A stretch of 64,000 nucleotides of DNA. Source: CAVRXQ01 sp963725215 (GTDB lineage Bacteria; Actinomycetota; Acidimicrobiia; Acidimicrobiales; Bog-793). The first letter of the stretch is position 1, and each line of letters begins with the position of its first letter. Position numbers and translations under genes: made by a program. Positions 25,878 to 35,930 of this stretch are shown here, one piece after another. The stretch lies in contig CAVRXQ010000007.1 of assembly GCA_963725215.1 (NCBI GenBank), positions 558,001-622,000 of the forward strand. The letters run 5' to 3'. Under the pieces are notes generated by a model. The model saw only the letters and a program-made list of their open reading frames with translations. It was not told where the DNA came from and searched no databases.

Positions 25878-26675
25878 TTATACGGAATCGTCTGGCGCGA
25901 ACGCGGTTACGACGGCCACGTAGTTGCGAATTTCGCCTTGGTCGACATCGTCTGGAAGTCCGACGCTAACTTCAGTTCTCACGAACCCCGCTGCGCGGCA
26001 CATTGACTCGAGTGCCGAGGCTGTCGGGAGCCACCAGTTCGTCGGATCTCCGCTGAGGCGGTTACGCCCAACGAACTGCATTGCCTCCAGATCCTCCATA
26101 CCCCCGATCGCGATTGCCTGCGTTTCGATGATCACCCGTTCTCGAGTGACGCGTGCGAGCCGCTCGAGAGCAAGCAACGGATGACGCATGTGATAGAGCA
26201 CCCCCGCATACAGAACGACATCGAACTTGCTAAGCCCGTCTAGATCCATGTCCATGAAATCGGCGACCCGGCTCTCGACGCGACTGTCAAGCGCCCATTG
26301 AGCTAGGTCGAACCCAGCTTTCCCAGGTAAGGTCTCGGGACACCACAAACCGGGAACGCGCGAGAACTCCCGTGCATCCGCTCGATCCAGACTCGCCTCG
26401 TAGTACTCACGCTGCTTGCCTAAGTCGAGCATCCAGACGTAATGATCGAGCGCGACCACGTGTTTCGCTCCTTCGCGCTCAGCGCGGAAAGAGAAGTAGC
26501 CATCCCACGCGCCGATGTCGAGGAACGTCTTGCCGACAAGGGGAGGGATCTGGAAGGAACCCCACTCATAATCAAGGAACTCGGGAGATTTATCGCCCGG
26601 CGTGACAATCCCGTTCCCCAAGTCGATGGAGTGCCACCAGAACGGCACGGCGGCCACCTGCTCCGCGAGATTCAC
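25878..26675 (-). CDS. SAM-dependent methyltransferase, CmoB/DUF1698-like
   Basis: A 265-residue class I methyltransferase. The SAM-binding loop is FLDIGAWDGYFSFRAEREGA near residues 51-70, with a downstream acidic strand VVALDHY. KFDVVLYAGVLYHMRHPLLALERLARVTR near residues 150-178 is motif IV/V. The sequence resembles the CmoB/DUF1698 group, but the short N-terminus and the glycan context suggest a sugar or lipid methyltransferase instead of a tRNA enzyme. It lies at the edge of the AT-richer region, divergent from the next methyltransferase with 259 bases between them. Confidence 0.8.
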   Translation of the reverse strand: MNLAEQVAAVPFWWHSIDLGNGIVTPGDKSPEFLDYEWGSFQIPPLVGKTFLDIGAWDGYFSFRAEREGAKHVVALDHYVWMLDLGKQREYYEASLDRADAREFSRVPGLWCPETLPGKAGFDLAQWALDSRVESRVADFMDMDLDGLSKFDVVLYAGVLYHMRHPLLALERLARVTRERVIIETQAIAIGGMEDLEAMQFVGRNRLSGDPTNWWLPTASALESMCRAAGFVRTEVSVGLPDDVDQGEIRNYVAVVTAFAPDDSV

Positions 26676-26934
26676 GGGCTCCAGCCAAGCGCGGTCGACG
26701 TGCTTTGATCAACTGCACTCACGCCACCCAGTCCACCGCGAGGCTCACCGACTGGGGAAACCGCCCAGGAAGCTGAAGCTGCCTGTCCAAGCACGCTCTA
26801 ACGTAAGTGGGTAGGAGGAGGTGACGGTGCGAGAACTGGTTTCCTTCGAATGGTGTCACGCGGCGGGAGTGGGTCAGGGGAGAGTGCCTTGCGCGATCTA
26901 TTGACGTCGGGATTCGTGAGGACCGCGCGCTGAT

Positions 26935-28212
26935 ATGGATCCGGATCCACTCGCGAGCCAGATCGCCGAAGTCGCGTCCCACGCGAATTTCGGTCTACCG
27001 GCGGGCTTGCGAGGCAAGCTCGGTCCGATCCGGCGCGTGCTCGCGCGAATCTTGGCACCCCAGATTCGGCAACAGATCGAATTCAACCAACGAGTCGTCG
27101 GCGTTTTGAACGATGTTGGCGCACTTCTAGCGTTCTACCGCAAGGCATACGAGAACTTCGAGCAAGCCTTCGACAATGTCGATCACGCGTTTCTCGATGC
27201 ACACAAGCGCGAGGTGCTACTTGATGAGCGATTGGAGCTCGTGCAGCGACAGGGCTTCGTGAGATACGAGCAGGCGGTCGGTCATCTGCAGAGCGATTTC
27301 GCGGAGGCAATCTCGAGAATTGAAGACGAAACGCGCGCCTGGCGGGAAGAAACGCGCGCCTGGCAGGAAGTGGACAAGAAAGTCGCGGCCTTCGAATCGA
27401 GATTCGAAGGAGACATCCGCCAGCATTTCGCCGATGCCCGGATGCGGTTCGCAGAAGTCGACGTGTTTCTCAACGCGGTCAAGCGCTCGTTTCCACAGAT
27501 GCCATCGGCCGAACGGCTGCGAGAACTTCCTGGAGCGTTCGCCCGCCTCTATCCCTCGTTCGAGGAGGTATTGCGCGGCCCAGAATCGGAGATCAAAGAA
27601 CGCGCGCGGAGCTACCTGCCCGACGTGCTCGAGGTGAAGGATCTGGGGCCGGTGCTCGATCTCGGACCAGGTCGATGCGAGTGGTTGAGCTTGTTGCGAG
27701 ACGAAGGAATCGAGGCATTCGGGGTCGAGATCAACGATCTCTATGTTGCGAAGGCGCTGGAACGAGGCTTCGACGTTCGTCCGGGTGACGCGATCGAATA
27801 CTTAAAGGGTCTATCTGAAGGTGAGCTCGGTGCTGTCACCGCTTTTCACCTCGTCGAGCACATCGACGTCGATTCATTGATTGAACTGCTCGACCTTGCG
27901 CTCCGCGCCCTTAGACCGGGTGGCTTGCTGATCCTCGAGACGCCGGACCCGGAGAACCTGATCGTCGGTGCATCGAACTTCTATCTCGACCCTACGCATC
28001 GCCACCCGCTTCCGCCTCCGCTGCTGTCGTTTCTCGTTCGTTCTCGAGGCTTCACAGGCGTCGAAGTCCGCGAGATGAAACGCGAAGCGAGAATCGACGA
28101 CGCCATCGATGCGGATTCCCCTTGGGCGGAGGATCTCGGTCGAATGTGGGATTTCGTTCGCTCCCGCATCGCCGGGCCTGAGGACTACGCCGTCTTGGCG
28201 CATCGTTTGTAG
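26935..28212 (+). CDS. Methyltransferase with N-terminal coiled coil (glycan cluster)
   Basis: A 425-residue protein in two parts. The first 215 residues are charged and helical, with a heptad-like region around residues 90-170 containing a small repeat (ETRAWRE then ETRAWQE, from duplicated GAAACGCGCGCCTGG DNA). Residues about 230-390 are a class I methyltransferase: PVLDLGPGRCEWLSLLRDEGI, AFGVEIND, AVTAFHLVEHI and LDLALRALRPGGLLILETPDPEN. The coiled-coil plus methyltransferase layout resembles enzymes that cap or modify O-antigen chains, which fits the neighbouring glycosyltransferases. ATG 26935 is the first start. It ends 7 bases before the next frame, so the two probably form an operon. 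Confidence 0.85.
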   Translation: MDPDPLASQIAEVASHANFGLPAGLRGKLGPIRRVLARILAPQIRQQIEFNQRVVGVLNDVGALLAFYRKAYENFEQAFDNVDHAFLDAHKREVLLDERLELVQRQGFVRYEQAVGHLQSDFAEAISRIEDETRAWREETRAWQEVDKKVAAFESRFEGDIRQHFADARMRFAEVDVFLNAVKRSFPQMPSAERLRELPGAFARLYPSFEEVLRGPESEIKERARSYLPDVLEVKDLGPVLDLGPGRCEWLSLLRDEGIEAFGVEINDLYVAKALERGFDVRPGDAIEYLKGLSEGELGAVTAFHLVEHIDVDSLIELLDLALRALRPGGLLILETPDPENLIVGASNFYLDPTHRHPLPPPLLSFLVRSRGFTGVEVREMKREARIDDAIDADSPWAEDLGRMWDFVRSRIAGPEDYAVLAHRL

Positions 28213-28219
28213 GCAAGAG

Positions 28220-30566
28220 TTGTCGCGCCTAGGGTTCTGGACCCCCGTTCCGCCCCAACGCAGTGGCATAGCTGATTACTCGAAGGCGCTGATCGAAGTA
28301 TTGGCTCAGTCGCATGACATTGCAGTAGTCATCGATGAGCTTTCCGCGCGAGCCGCCATGGTGGCAGCGCGGGACCAATGGCCCCCGTTCGGCGGCGTCG
28401 ATTGGCTCGACTTTCGCTCGGTTCATCCAGGTCAGTTCGATCTCAACGTCTATCAAATGGGGAACAACGCCGAGTTCCACGCATACATGCACCGTGCAGC
28501 GTTGGACGCACCGGGAATGCTCGTGCTGCACGATCCTTCTCTTTACGACTTCTACGTCGCGTTGTGCGGAGGCGTCGCGACGAGATCATTCGTGGATGAA
28601 GTTGAGTTCGACATGGGACGAGAGTTCGTGTTTCTCCCCGTGACCGATATCGGCGGAACTCGCGTCGTTAATCGTCTCGATCTGTTGATGTCTCGACGCC
28701 TTGTGGAACGCAGTCTTTCGACGGTCGTCCATAGTCACTGGGCGTTGACGAAGATTCGCGAGAAGTCGCCAGCGTCAGACGTAGTGCAGATCCAGCAACC
28801 AGCCGCAGTGCTCGCGAGACGTGCCCGGAATGGAAACACTGTCACGTTCGGAATCGTCGGGGGTCTCAATCATCACAAACGCGTTCACGAGAGCTTGGCA
28901 GCATTCGAACGAATTCATCAAGAGATTCCAACGTGCCGGTTGCTGATTGCTGGACGAGTTGACGTGCCGGAAATCGTTGAGGGAGTCATACGGACCGTCG
29001 AAGAGCGGAGACTTGACGACGTCGTCAAAATCGAACTTGACGTCGACAACGAGACACTCGACGAAAAGCTTCTCGAGTGCGATGTCTTGATTGCCTTGCG
29101 ATGGCCTACTGCCGGGGAAACAAGCGCAATCTTGATGCGCGGGTTTGGCGCGGGCCTCCCGGTCATCGCGAGTGACGTGCCCCAGTTTCGCGAATTCGAA
29201 TCGAGCTTCTGCTGGCGCGTCGCGCTATCGGAGCCTCGTCAAACGGAAGACTTGTACCGCGTGATGAAGATGGCGGCGACTGACATCGACAGCGTGGACT
29301 CGGCTGGACGCCAGGCACAACAGTTCATCGCGCGTTGTGCGACTCTCGAAGTCGCGTCACTCGGGTACTTGGACGCGATCGACTCCTGTTTAAGGCGCGT
29401 CAAGCAATCGACGCCTTCCGCGTTCTCAAAGAGTCCTCTGACGTTGAACGCAATTGGAACCTGGTCTTCTGCGACCGGGCTCGGCGAGGCAGCTCGCCGC
29501 GCGGTTCGAGCCCTCAGCACCGCGGGGGTGAGCGTCTCGCTGGAGGAGGTGAAGACCGGAATACCGACCGACCCACGACGGATCGATCCCCACCTCGCTT
29601 CACTGTCATGTGGTCGACCTGGTCGGGTTGAGGTCTGCTTCCTAAACGTGAACGAACTACACGGTGTACTAGACGTATACCTCCGAGAAGATCCAAGTCG
29701 CTATTTGATCGGCTATTGGTATTGGGAGCTTCCAGAGTTGCCTCCGCAATTCGTCCGTGAGGTTGGCCGATTCGATGAGTTCTGGGTTGCGAGCCGATTT
29801 GTCGAAGGCAATCTGGCTAGTTACACCGCGCGTACCAATTCGAGTGATGCCAACGGTTGTCGAAGGAGGTGCATCAGACGGACGCCGCGGAGATTTCGGC
29901 ATTTCCGAGAAGTCGTGCGTGTTTTTCTTTAACTTCGACGCCAGCTCGGGATTCGCGCGAAAGAACCCCCTTGCAATCGTCGACGCGTTTGCCAGGGCAT
30001 TTCCGAACGCGTCAGAAAGCGAATCCGTGAAATTAGTGATGAAGACAACAAATCTTTCTCGTTGGCCTGAAGCGAACTTCGAGTTGCGACGACGAATGCA
30101 AAGGCTTGGGGGCATAATCATCGATGCTGAGATGACTTCCCAAGAGGTAACAACGCTGACGAGTCTCACCGACGTGTATGTCTCACTGCACCGCGCAGAA
30201 GGCTTCGGGTTAGGCATGGCGGAAGCGATGTTCCACGCAGTGCCTGTGATCGCGACCCGCTATTCGGGGAGTGAGGAATTCCTGAACTCGAAGAACAGCT
30301 TTGGTGTCGGGTACCGGATGAGCGCGATAGACGGAGCTGAGTTGCGATTTAACCCATCGTCTGAATCGATGTTCCGCAAGCAGATGGTTTGGGCGAAGCC
30401 CGACGTGGCTCAGGCGGCTAAGTGGATGCGCCTCGTGTACATGCGCCCGGACCTTCGACGCCGAGTCGGGGACAGGGGCTCTCAAACAATACGAGAGAAA
30501 TTCAATTCACAGCGGGCTGGAGAGGCTATGCGATCTCGCCTCGAAGAAATCTTTCGTTCTCGCTAG
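28220..30566 (+). pseudogene. Tandem-domain glycosyltransferase (two GT4-type modules), frameshifted
   Basis: Two GT-B glycosyltransferase units in one protein of about 780 residues. The first has GFWTPVPPQRSGIADYSK at the start, FGIVGGLNHHKRVHESL, LLIAGRVD and ETSAILMRGFGAGLPVIASDVPQFREF. The second opens at TWSSATGLGEAARRAVRAL and ends with SLHRAEGFGLGMAEAMFHAVPVIATRYSGSEEF. The start is probably TTG 28220, 7 bases after the methyltransferase stop. The frame breaks near 29825-29828: the first frame dies at 29932, and the shifted frame carries on with RVPIRVMPTVVEGG and the rest of module two. One missing base explains it. Whether the gene is dead or the base is a read error cannot be told here. 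Confidence 0.8.
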
Positions 30567-30707
30567 ATCGTTGGTATCGCCGCATCGTTAATCCCGATTC
30601 AAACGACTCGTAAGCACGCACCTCCGATTTATACATCATTAACCAAAGTCTCTACCTCCTGTTCCTTTCGCCAGCTAAAAACCGCCGATTCGACGTCCTT
30701 CGTGAGC

Positions 30708-31404
30708 TCAATTTGGGCGAGGACTCTCAACCAAGGTCAACGGCACATGCCGATGATCGAATTGTGAAGACAAACCGAAAACGCGACGCAATCCAAGCCG
30801 ACTAACCCGTACAAGAGCTTCGGCAACGGTGTATGCAGACAGTTTCGAAGAACCTTCGACGCGGTCGACGAAATTCATCGGAATCTCGACTACCGTCGCT
30901 CTGGTCCGAATTGAAAAGTATGTCATTTCGATGTGGTAGCCGTAGCTATGCGCGCATACGATCTCGAATCGCTTGAGCAATTCGAGATCGTATGCGCGGA
31001 AGCCGGTTGTTAGGTCGTGGACGTCGAGCCCAAGCAGCGTCTTTGAGTGGGCGTTGCCGAATTTCGAGAAGATGCGTCGGCTGGGCTTCCGGTGGGGAAT
31101 CGAACCTCCGAGACGTAGCGCGAGCCGATGACCATTTCTGCTCCCTGATCGATCGACGCAAGTAGGGTCCGCAGCGAAGCGGCATCGTGGGAGCAATCGA
31201 ATCCATTTCGACAAGCTTCGTAATTATTCGCGAGCGCCCACCGGATACCGTCGCGGTATGCCGATCCGAGGCCGGTCTTACTCGGTCGCTTGAATACTTC
31301 AACACCATCGATATCGGCCGCGACCTTGCTAGCCATAGCGTATCTAACCGAGCTGCGAGCGCGAGTTGATTTGCAGTCGTCAGTCGTCGCCCAAGAATGG
31401 CCAC
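30708..31404 (-). pseudogene. Decayed DPM1-like GT2 glycosyltransferase
   Basis: Pieces of a dolichyl-phosphate-mannose-synthase-like enzyme are spread over at least two frames. They read in order ASKVAADIDGVEVFKRPSKTGLGSAYRDG, then EMVIGSRYV, then after a shift GGSIPHRKPSRR, DLTTGFRAYDLELLKRF, SYGYHIEMTYF and NFVDRVEGSSKLSAYTV. They align piece by piece with the intact copy at 62939-63682. The N-terminal strand with the LPTYNE-type motif and a clear DDxSPDG motif are missing, and the usual EMDADLSHDP is degenerate (NGFDCSHDAA). Multiple frameshifts plus motif loss favour a true pseudogene over read errors alone. Confidence 0.75.
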
Positions 31405-31586
31405 GACCTCCTGGCCGCCGCCCCAAGGACTTGATGGCTTGTCTCCTCTAAGAAAGAAGCGAGCGGTGAATTCCGCCTTAGTGTCGAGCGTTCAAGGATT
31501 CGCGGCGAAGGCGTTCACGCGCGCGAACAAGTCTTAGAACCCGCGTACGACATGCAGGCGAAGTAGCGGAATTCGTCGATTGGCAA

Positions 31587-32153
31587 ATGACGCGCTTCGG
31601 AGCGGTGCGAGTTCGATTGACACGCGAGAGGTTATGGGCCGACCTAGTCGTTCAGCTAGTTCTTCGCGGCGAGGATTGACCATGGCATGGGATCGAGTTC
31701 GGAGTGGCTTGGGGGTACGCCACCGGTTGGTGGCTCAAACATCTTCCGGAGGTGGCTGGGTCGACGTGGGATGGTTTCGATCGTTTCACCGGATTGCCTC
31801 GATCTTGGCGAGAGTTTCGCGAGGGTTCCTTCGATGCGGAAGGAGTGCCATCTACGATTCCGGATCCACGCGTGACCTGGCACGTGGGCGATGTCGAAGA
31901 CACGCTTGCCGACACCAACACATCAAGATTGTCCGATGGCACGAGGATCGTTCTCTTCGATCTGGATTTGTACGAAGCCACGGCTGTCGCTTGGGAATGG
32001 GTTCAGTACCTACTGCGCCCCGGCGATCTGCTCTACTTCGACGAGGCGATGGATTCGAATGAACGACAGGTGCTGAACGAGTTGGTACTACCGTCACGCG
32101 AGTTCGAATATGTCGACTGCACCAGCACCGGACTCGCTATCAAGGTCGCATAG
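31587..32153 (+). pseudogene. TylF/MycF-like class I methyltransferase interrupted by in-frame TGA
   Basis: From 31680 the frame gives GIEFGVAWGYATGWWLKHL (SAM-binding strand and loop), GFDRFTGLPRSW, VTWHVGDVEDTL, IVLFDLDLYEATAVAWEWV and RPGDLLYFDEAMDS. This is the pattern of TylF-like O-methyltransferases of secondary metabolism and glycan clusters. The same frame continues upstream through WADLVVQLVLRGED to an ATG at 31587, with a TGA at 31677-31679 (codon 31) between the two halves. Without readthrough a GTG at 31704 would start past the SAM motif. Upstream in-frame sequence is coding-like to about 31482. The gene is probably broken, or one base is wrong. Confidence 0.65.
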
Positions 32154-32348
32154 CGAACGATTCAATTTTGGTGAAAACTCATTTGTGCGAATGGGACAGA
32201 TGGATCCTCTGACTGAATCCCAGTCGATGGAATTGGTCCAATCTCGACGACCATTGTCCCGGCAATTAATCCATCCGCTGAATGGAGTTGACACGACGGG
32301 CTGGGCGTGCCTTGCTGCGATCTGGTACGGCCTGAAGAGATCTAGCCG

Positions 32349-33020
32349 ATGATCACGCCCTCTGTCATCTTTGATCTCGACGGGACATTGATTAATCCGT
32401 ACCTCGGTATTGCACAGGCATATCGTCGAGTGGCTCGCGAATTTCATCTTGACGATATCTCGGATGACACGATGCGGCGCTTGATCGGGCCACAGTTACG
32501 TGATGCCCTTCGGAATAACCTCGGCCTCAGCGAGGGTCTCATTGAGGATGCGGTGAAGGCGTTTCGTAGATACTACGACGGGCTGTACGCAATGAATTTC
32601 TCCACAGTCACGGGCATGGAAGACGCGCTTATCGAAATGGAAGCCCTCGGGTTCTCGCTTGTCGTTGTTACGAACAAGCCGCAAGCAGTTGCCGAGGCGA
32701 TGCTGCACGAGTGCAGCTGGGTTGACTACTTCCGATTCGTAATCGGGCCAACTCCCGAAGTGGGAGATCGAAGCAAGTCAGCGATGGTAGCCGACGCCGC
32801 GACTCGATTGCGACGCGAAACTGGTCGCCTTGTGGTTGCCGGTGACCGCGCGGATGACGCAATCGCGGCGCGTGAGAATGGTGCGCGCTCAATCGGCGTG
32901 ATGTGGGGGTTCGGAACAAGGGAGGAATTACTAGGCGCGGAGGTGGATGCTCTCGTCGGAACCCCGGCGGATCTTCGTCCGGCAATTGAGAGACTTTGTG
33001 GAGAACCTGGTCAGGCATGA
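32349..33020 (+). CDS. HAD-superfamily phosphatase (Gph/PGP-like)
   Basis: A 223-residue haloacid-dehalogenase hydrolase with all four motifs: FDLDGTLINPYLG (nucleophile Asp9 and Asp11), VVVTNKPQAVAEAML (Thr of motif II), KSAMVADAA (Lys of motif III) and VVAGDRADDAIAARENGARSIGV (motif IV). The cap of about 65 residues after motif I makes it type C1, as in phosphoglycolate phosphatase. In this context it may remove phosphate from a sugar intermediate. About 195 bases upstream (32154-32348) contain no convincing gene. Confidence 0.88.
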   Translation: MITPSVIFDLDGTLINPYLGIAQAYRRVAREFHLDDISDDTMRRLIGPQLRDALRNNLGLSEGLIEDAVKAFRRYYDGLYAMNFSTVTGMEDALIEMEALGFSLVVVTNKPQAVAEAMLHECSWVDYFRFVIGPTPEVGDRSKSAMVADAATRLRRETGRLVVAGDRADDAIAARENGARSIGVMWGFGTREELLGAEVDALVGTPADLRPAIERLCGEPGQA

Positions 33021-33162
33021 CTGTGAGCCTCCTCTAGTATCTCCCCCGGAGAACCCGGCCATGCTCGTCGTTCTCCAGTCATCGACATAGTTACGGCAAT
33101 CCGCTAGCAGCCGCGTATCCGCCTTTCGATTCTCGCAATCTCCCGGTGCGCTTGCGGGGAAG

Positions 33163-34023
33163 TTGGCGGTAAGAGCGATTGAGGAGGAACCGATTAATAC
33201 CCGCGAACGTCAGATGCTTGACATCCTCAAGAGAGGACGAGATGAATCTGGCTATACGGCCGTTAAAGCTGAATTCGAAGCAGAGGGCACCCGGACTGAC
33301 GAGCTTCTTCGACTGATCGAGATCGCGCGCAAGGCTGATCTTGGGGTTGGCCTCAAGATCGGTGGCTGCGAAGCTGTCCGGGATCTTCTCGAGAGCAAGC
33401 AATTCGGCGTTGAGTACGTCATCGCACCGATGATCGAAAGCCCTTACGCCCTCTCTAAGTACATCCAGGCTACGAATGCGGTGTACACGGCTGAGGAGCG
33501 AGAGGACACTCGATTCCTCTTCAACCTCGAGACAGAGACGGCTTATCAATCATTGTCAGATCTTGCTAATGCAGCGACTCAACCGAACGGAGTCGACGGG
33601 ATCGTGTTTGGTCGCGTCGATTTCACCCTCTCGCGGGGTCTCAGCCGTGACGACATCAACACTGAAGAGATCACGAAGTGCTGCTTGGTTACTGCTGATG
33701 TGTGCAGGTCGAATCATCTGGATTTCGTGCTCGGAGGTGGTGTATCGCGCGACTCACTCGGCGAGCTGGCCCTAGTTCATGGGACGCACCTGTCTCGGTT
33801 CGAGACGAGAAAGATCATTTTCGATGCGAGCGTCTTCGCAGACTCTGACCGCGACGCAGACTCGAATCCCGTCGCACTAGGCCTGCTTGCCGCAGTGCAC
33901 TTCGAGATGCTCTGGCTGCTGAACAAGCAGGATTACTACAACCGAATCGCAGCAGAGGACAACCGGCGAATTGACATGTTGGAGCGACGCTGGCGAGTGC
34001 TCCAACAGGAATCGGGAGGCTGA
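33163..34023 (+). CDS. HpcH/HpaI-family aldolase of the glycan cluster
   Basis: A 286-residue TIM-barrel aldolase/citrate-lyase type protein. KAEFEAEGTRTDELLRLIEIA, LKIGGCEAVRDLLE, EYVIAPMIESPYALSKYIQ, FNLETETAY, GIVFGRVDFTLSRGLSRDDINT and SRFETRKIIFDA make a distinct subfamily found in polysaccharide loci. The metal-binding Glu and Asp are likely those in FNLETE and GRVDF. It starts at TTG 33163 (an ATG at 33214 gives a shorter form). It probably makes or breaks a C-C bond with pyruvate or a similar donor. It is followed 52 bases later by the TPP enzyme, so the two may act in one pathway. Confidence 0.8.
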   Translation: MAVRAIEEEPINTRERQMLDILKRGRDESGYTAVKAEFEAEGTRTDELLRLIEIARKADLGVGLKIGGCEAVRDLLESKQFGVEYVIAPMIESPYALSKYIQATNAVYTAEEREDTRFLFNLETETAYQSLSDLANAATQPNGVDGIVFGRVDFTLSRGLSRDDINTEEITKCCLVTADVCRSNHLDFVLGGGVSRDSLGELALVHGTHLSRFETRKIIFDASVFADSDRDADSNPVALGLLAAVHFEMLWLLNKQDYYNRIAAEDNRRIDMLERRWRVLQQESGG

Positions 34024-34075
34024 TCATCGGCGCGGTGATCCGCCGTCAGGTGCACCAAACAATGGGACTCGTTGC

Positions 34076-35893
34076 ATGATTCGAGTTGCCGATCTCGTTG
34101 CTCGCCTCCTGAGCGAAAGTGGTATTCGTGACGTCTTCATGGTTACCGGAGGCGGTGCGATGCACTTGAATGACGCCTTTGGCCGCGCGCCGGGACTCGT
34201 GACCACGTTTTGCCATCATGAACAAGCGTGCGCGATCGCGGCCGAAAGTTACGCGTGACTTAGCGGGCAGCCGGCGGTGGTGAACGTGACGACAGGTCCA
34301 GGAGGGATCAACGCGCTGAACGGAGTGTTTGGCGCTTACGTCGACTCACAACCGATGGTCGTGATCTCTGGTCAGGTGAAGCGGGAGACGATGGTCGGTA
34401 GTTACGATCTGCCGCTTCGCCAACTCGGTGATCAAGAAGTAGACATCGTCGCTTTGGCGAGGCGCGTCACCAAGATGTCCACACTGCTTCAAGATCCGAG
34501 GGATACGCGCAGGACGGTGGAGCGCGCACTGTGGCTGGCGCGCTCGGAGCGACCAGGTCCCGTATGGATCGACATTCCTGGCGATGTGCAATCGGCCCTC
34601 GTCGACGAGTCCACCCTCGTTGGATTCGAACCGGGGTCTATCGAGTCGTTCGGCGACCGACCGCTTGCCGGATCAGACTTGGGTCACAATCTCGGCATTT
34701 TGCTCGAACGCCTCCGTTCGTCGTCGCGACCAGTCGTGCTCGCAGGCTCAGGGATCCGAATCGCGGATGCCTACGAGGAGTTCCTGCGAGTGATCGACAA
34801 GCTCCAGATTCCAGTGACGACCGCGTGGAACGCCCACGATCTCCTTCAGGACGACCACCCCTTGTATGTCGGTCGTCCCGGAACTGTGGGTGACCGACCG
34901 GGCAACTTCGCGGTGCAGAATGCAGATTTTCTGCTCGTTCTTGGAAGTCGGCTGAACATTCGACAGATCAGCTACAACTGGCAGTCGTTCGCGCGAGCGG
35001 CGTGCATAGCCATGATCGACGTCGACAAGGCGGAGTTGTTGAAACCGACTCTTAAGATCGATCTTCCGATACACGCGGACTTGAAAGAAGCGCTTTCGGC
35101 GATCGCGAAGGAATTACCCTACGTCATCGAGCCCTCGCACGCCGAATACCTCACATGGTGCCAAACTCGACGAGCCCGTTATCCGGTCGAGGCAATGTTG
35201 ACGTCGAGCGGGTTCATCAGCGCGTACAGCTTCTTGGGGTTGCTATTTGATGAGCTGCACGAGGATGACGTAATCGTCACCGGCGACGGCACCGCGTGCG
35301 TTGTCACATTCCAGGTCGCGCGCATAAAAAGAGGTCAAAGGCTGTACACGAATTCAGGGTGCGCATCTATGGGGTACGACCTTCCCGCAGCGATCGGAGC
35401 AGCAATCGCCTCAGGCGGGCGGCGCGTTATCTGCGTCGCCGGCGATGGTAGCGCAATGTTGAATCTACAAGAACTGCAGACAATCGCGGGGAATCAGTTG
35501 CCAATCAAGATAGTTATCCTCGCGAATAATGGCTACAGCTCGATACGCCAGACTCAAAGAAACTACTTTCCCGACAACATCGTCGGATGCGACGCCGAAA
35601 GTGGGCTCTCCTTTCCCGACTTCCAGAAAGTTGGACGAGCTTTCGGAATCTCCTCAGCACGCTGTGCAGAACCCGAGGACATGTCGCGATCTATTCGTAA
35701 ACTCTTGCATGGCAGTGAGCCGAAATTGCTAGAGGTGGTACTCGACCCGGACGAGCCGTTCGCTCCGAAGCTCGCTTCAAGGAAACTCGATGACGGAACG
35801 ATGGTTTCCTCGCCCCTTGAAGACATGGCGCCATTTCTTGCGCGGGATGAGCTCGGGGAGAACATGCTGATTCCGTTATGGGAGGACAATTAG
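34076..35893 (+). pseudogene. Acetolactate-synthase-like TPP enzyme (YerE-like?), interrupted by in-frame TGA
   Basis: A 605-codon reading frame for a thiamine-diphosphate enzyme. N-domain: VFMVTGGGAMHLNDAF, and FCHHEQACAIAAE with the catalytic Glu that activates TPP. The middle FAD/regulatory-like domain contains RPGPVWIDIPGDVQ. The C-domain has NSGCASMGYDLPAAIGAAIA and the TPP/Mg site GDGSAMLNLQELQTIAGN...ILANNGY. Codon 61 (34256-34258) is TGA where the family has the conserved Arg of AESYAR-x-SGQPAVVNV, so a single C-to-T change (CGA to TGA) breaks it. Next to rfbFGH such enzymes can add a two-carbon unit to a CDP-4-keto-dideoxy sugar (YerE, yersiniose). The role is inferred; the broken state is seen. 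Confidence 0.8.
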
Positions 35894-35930
35894 CAGCAGG
35901 TGAATCCATGCTGTGGATCCGTTGAGCGCA

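Noticed and set aside
32154..32348. A short frame of 80 codons before the HAD gene
   Set aside because: No family, composition unlike neighbours, and it overlaps both flanking genes; treated as non-coding.
31677..34258. TGA read as an amino acid (code change or selenocysteine)
   Set aside because: TGA is the normal stop of many intact genes here (for example the ABC ATPases and sufD), and no selenocysteine-type hairpin was evident after either codon.
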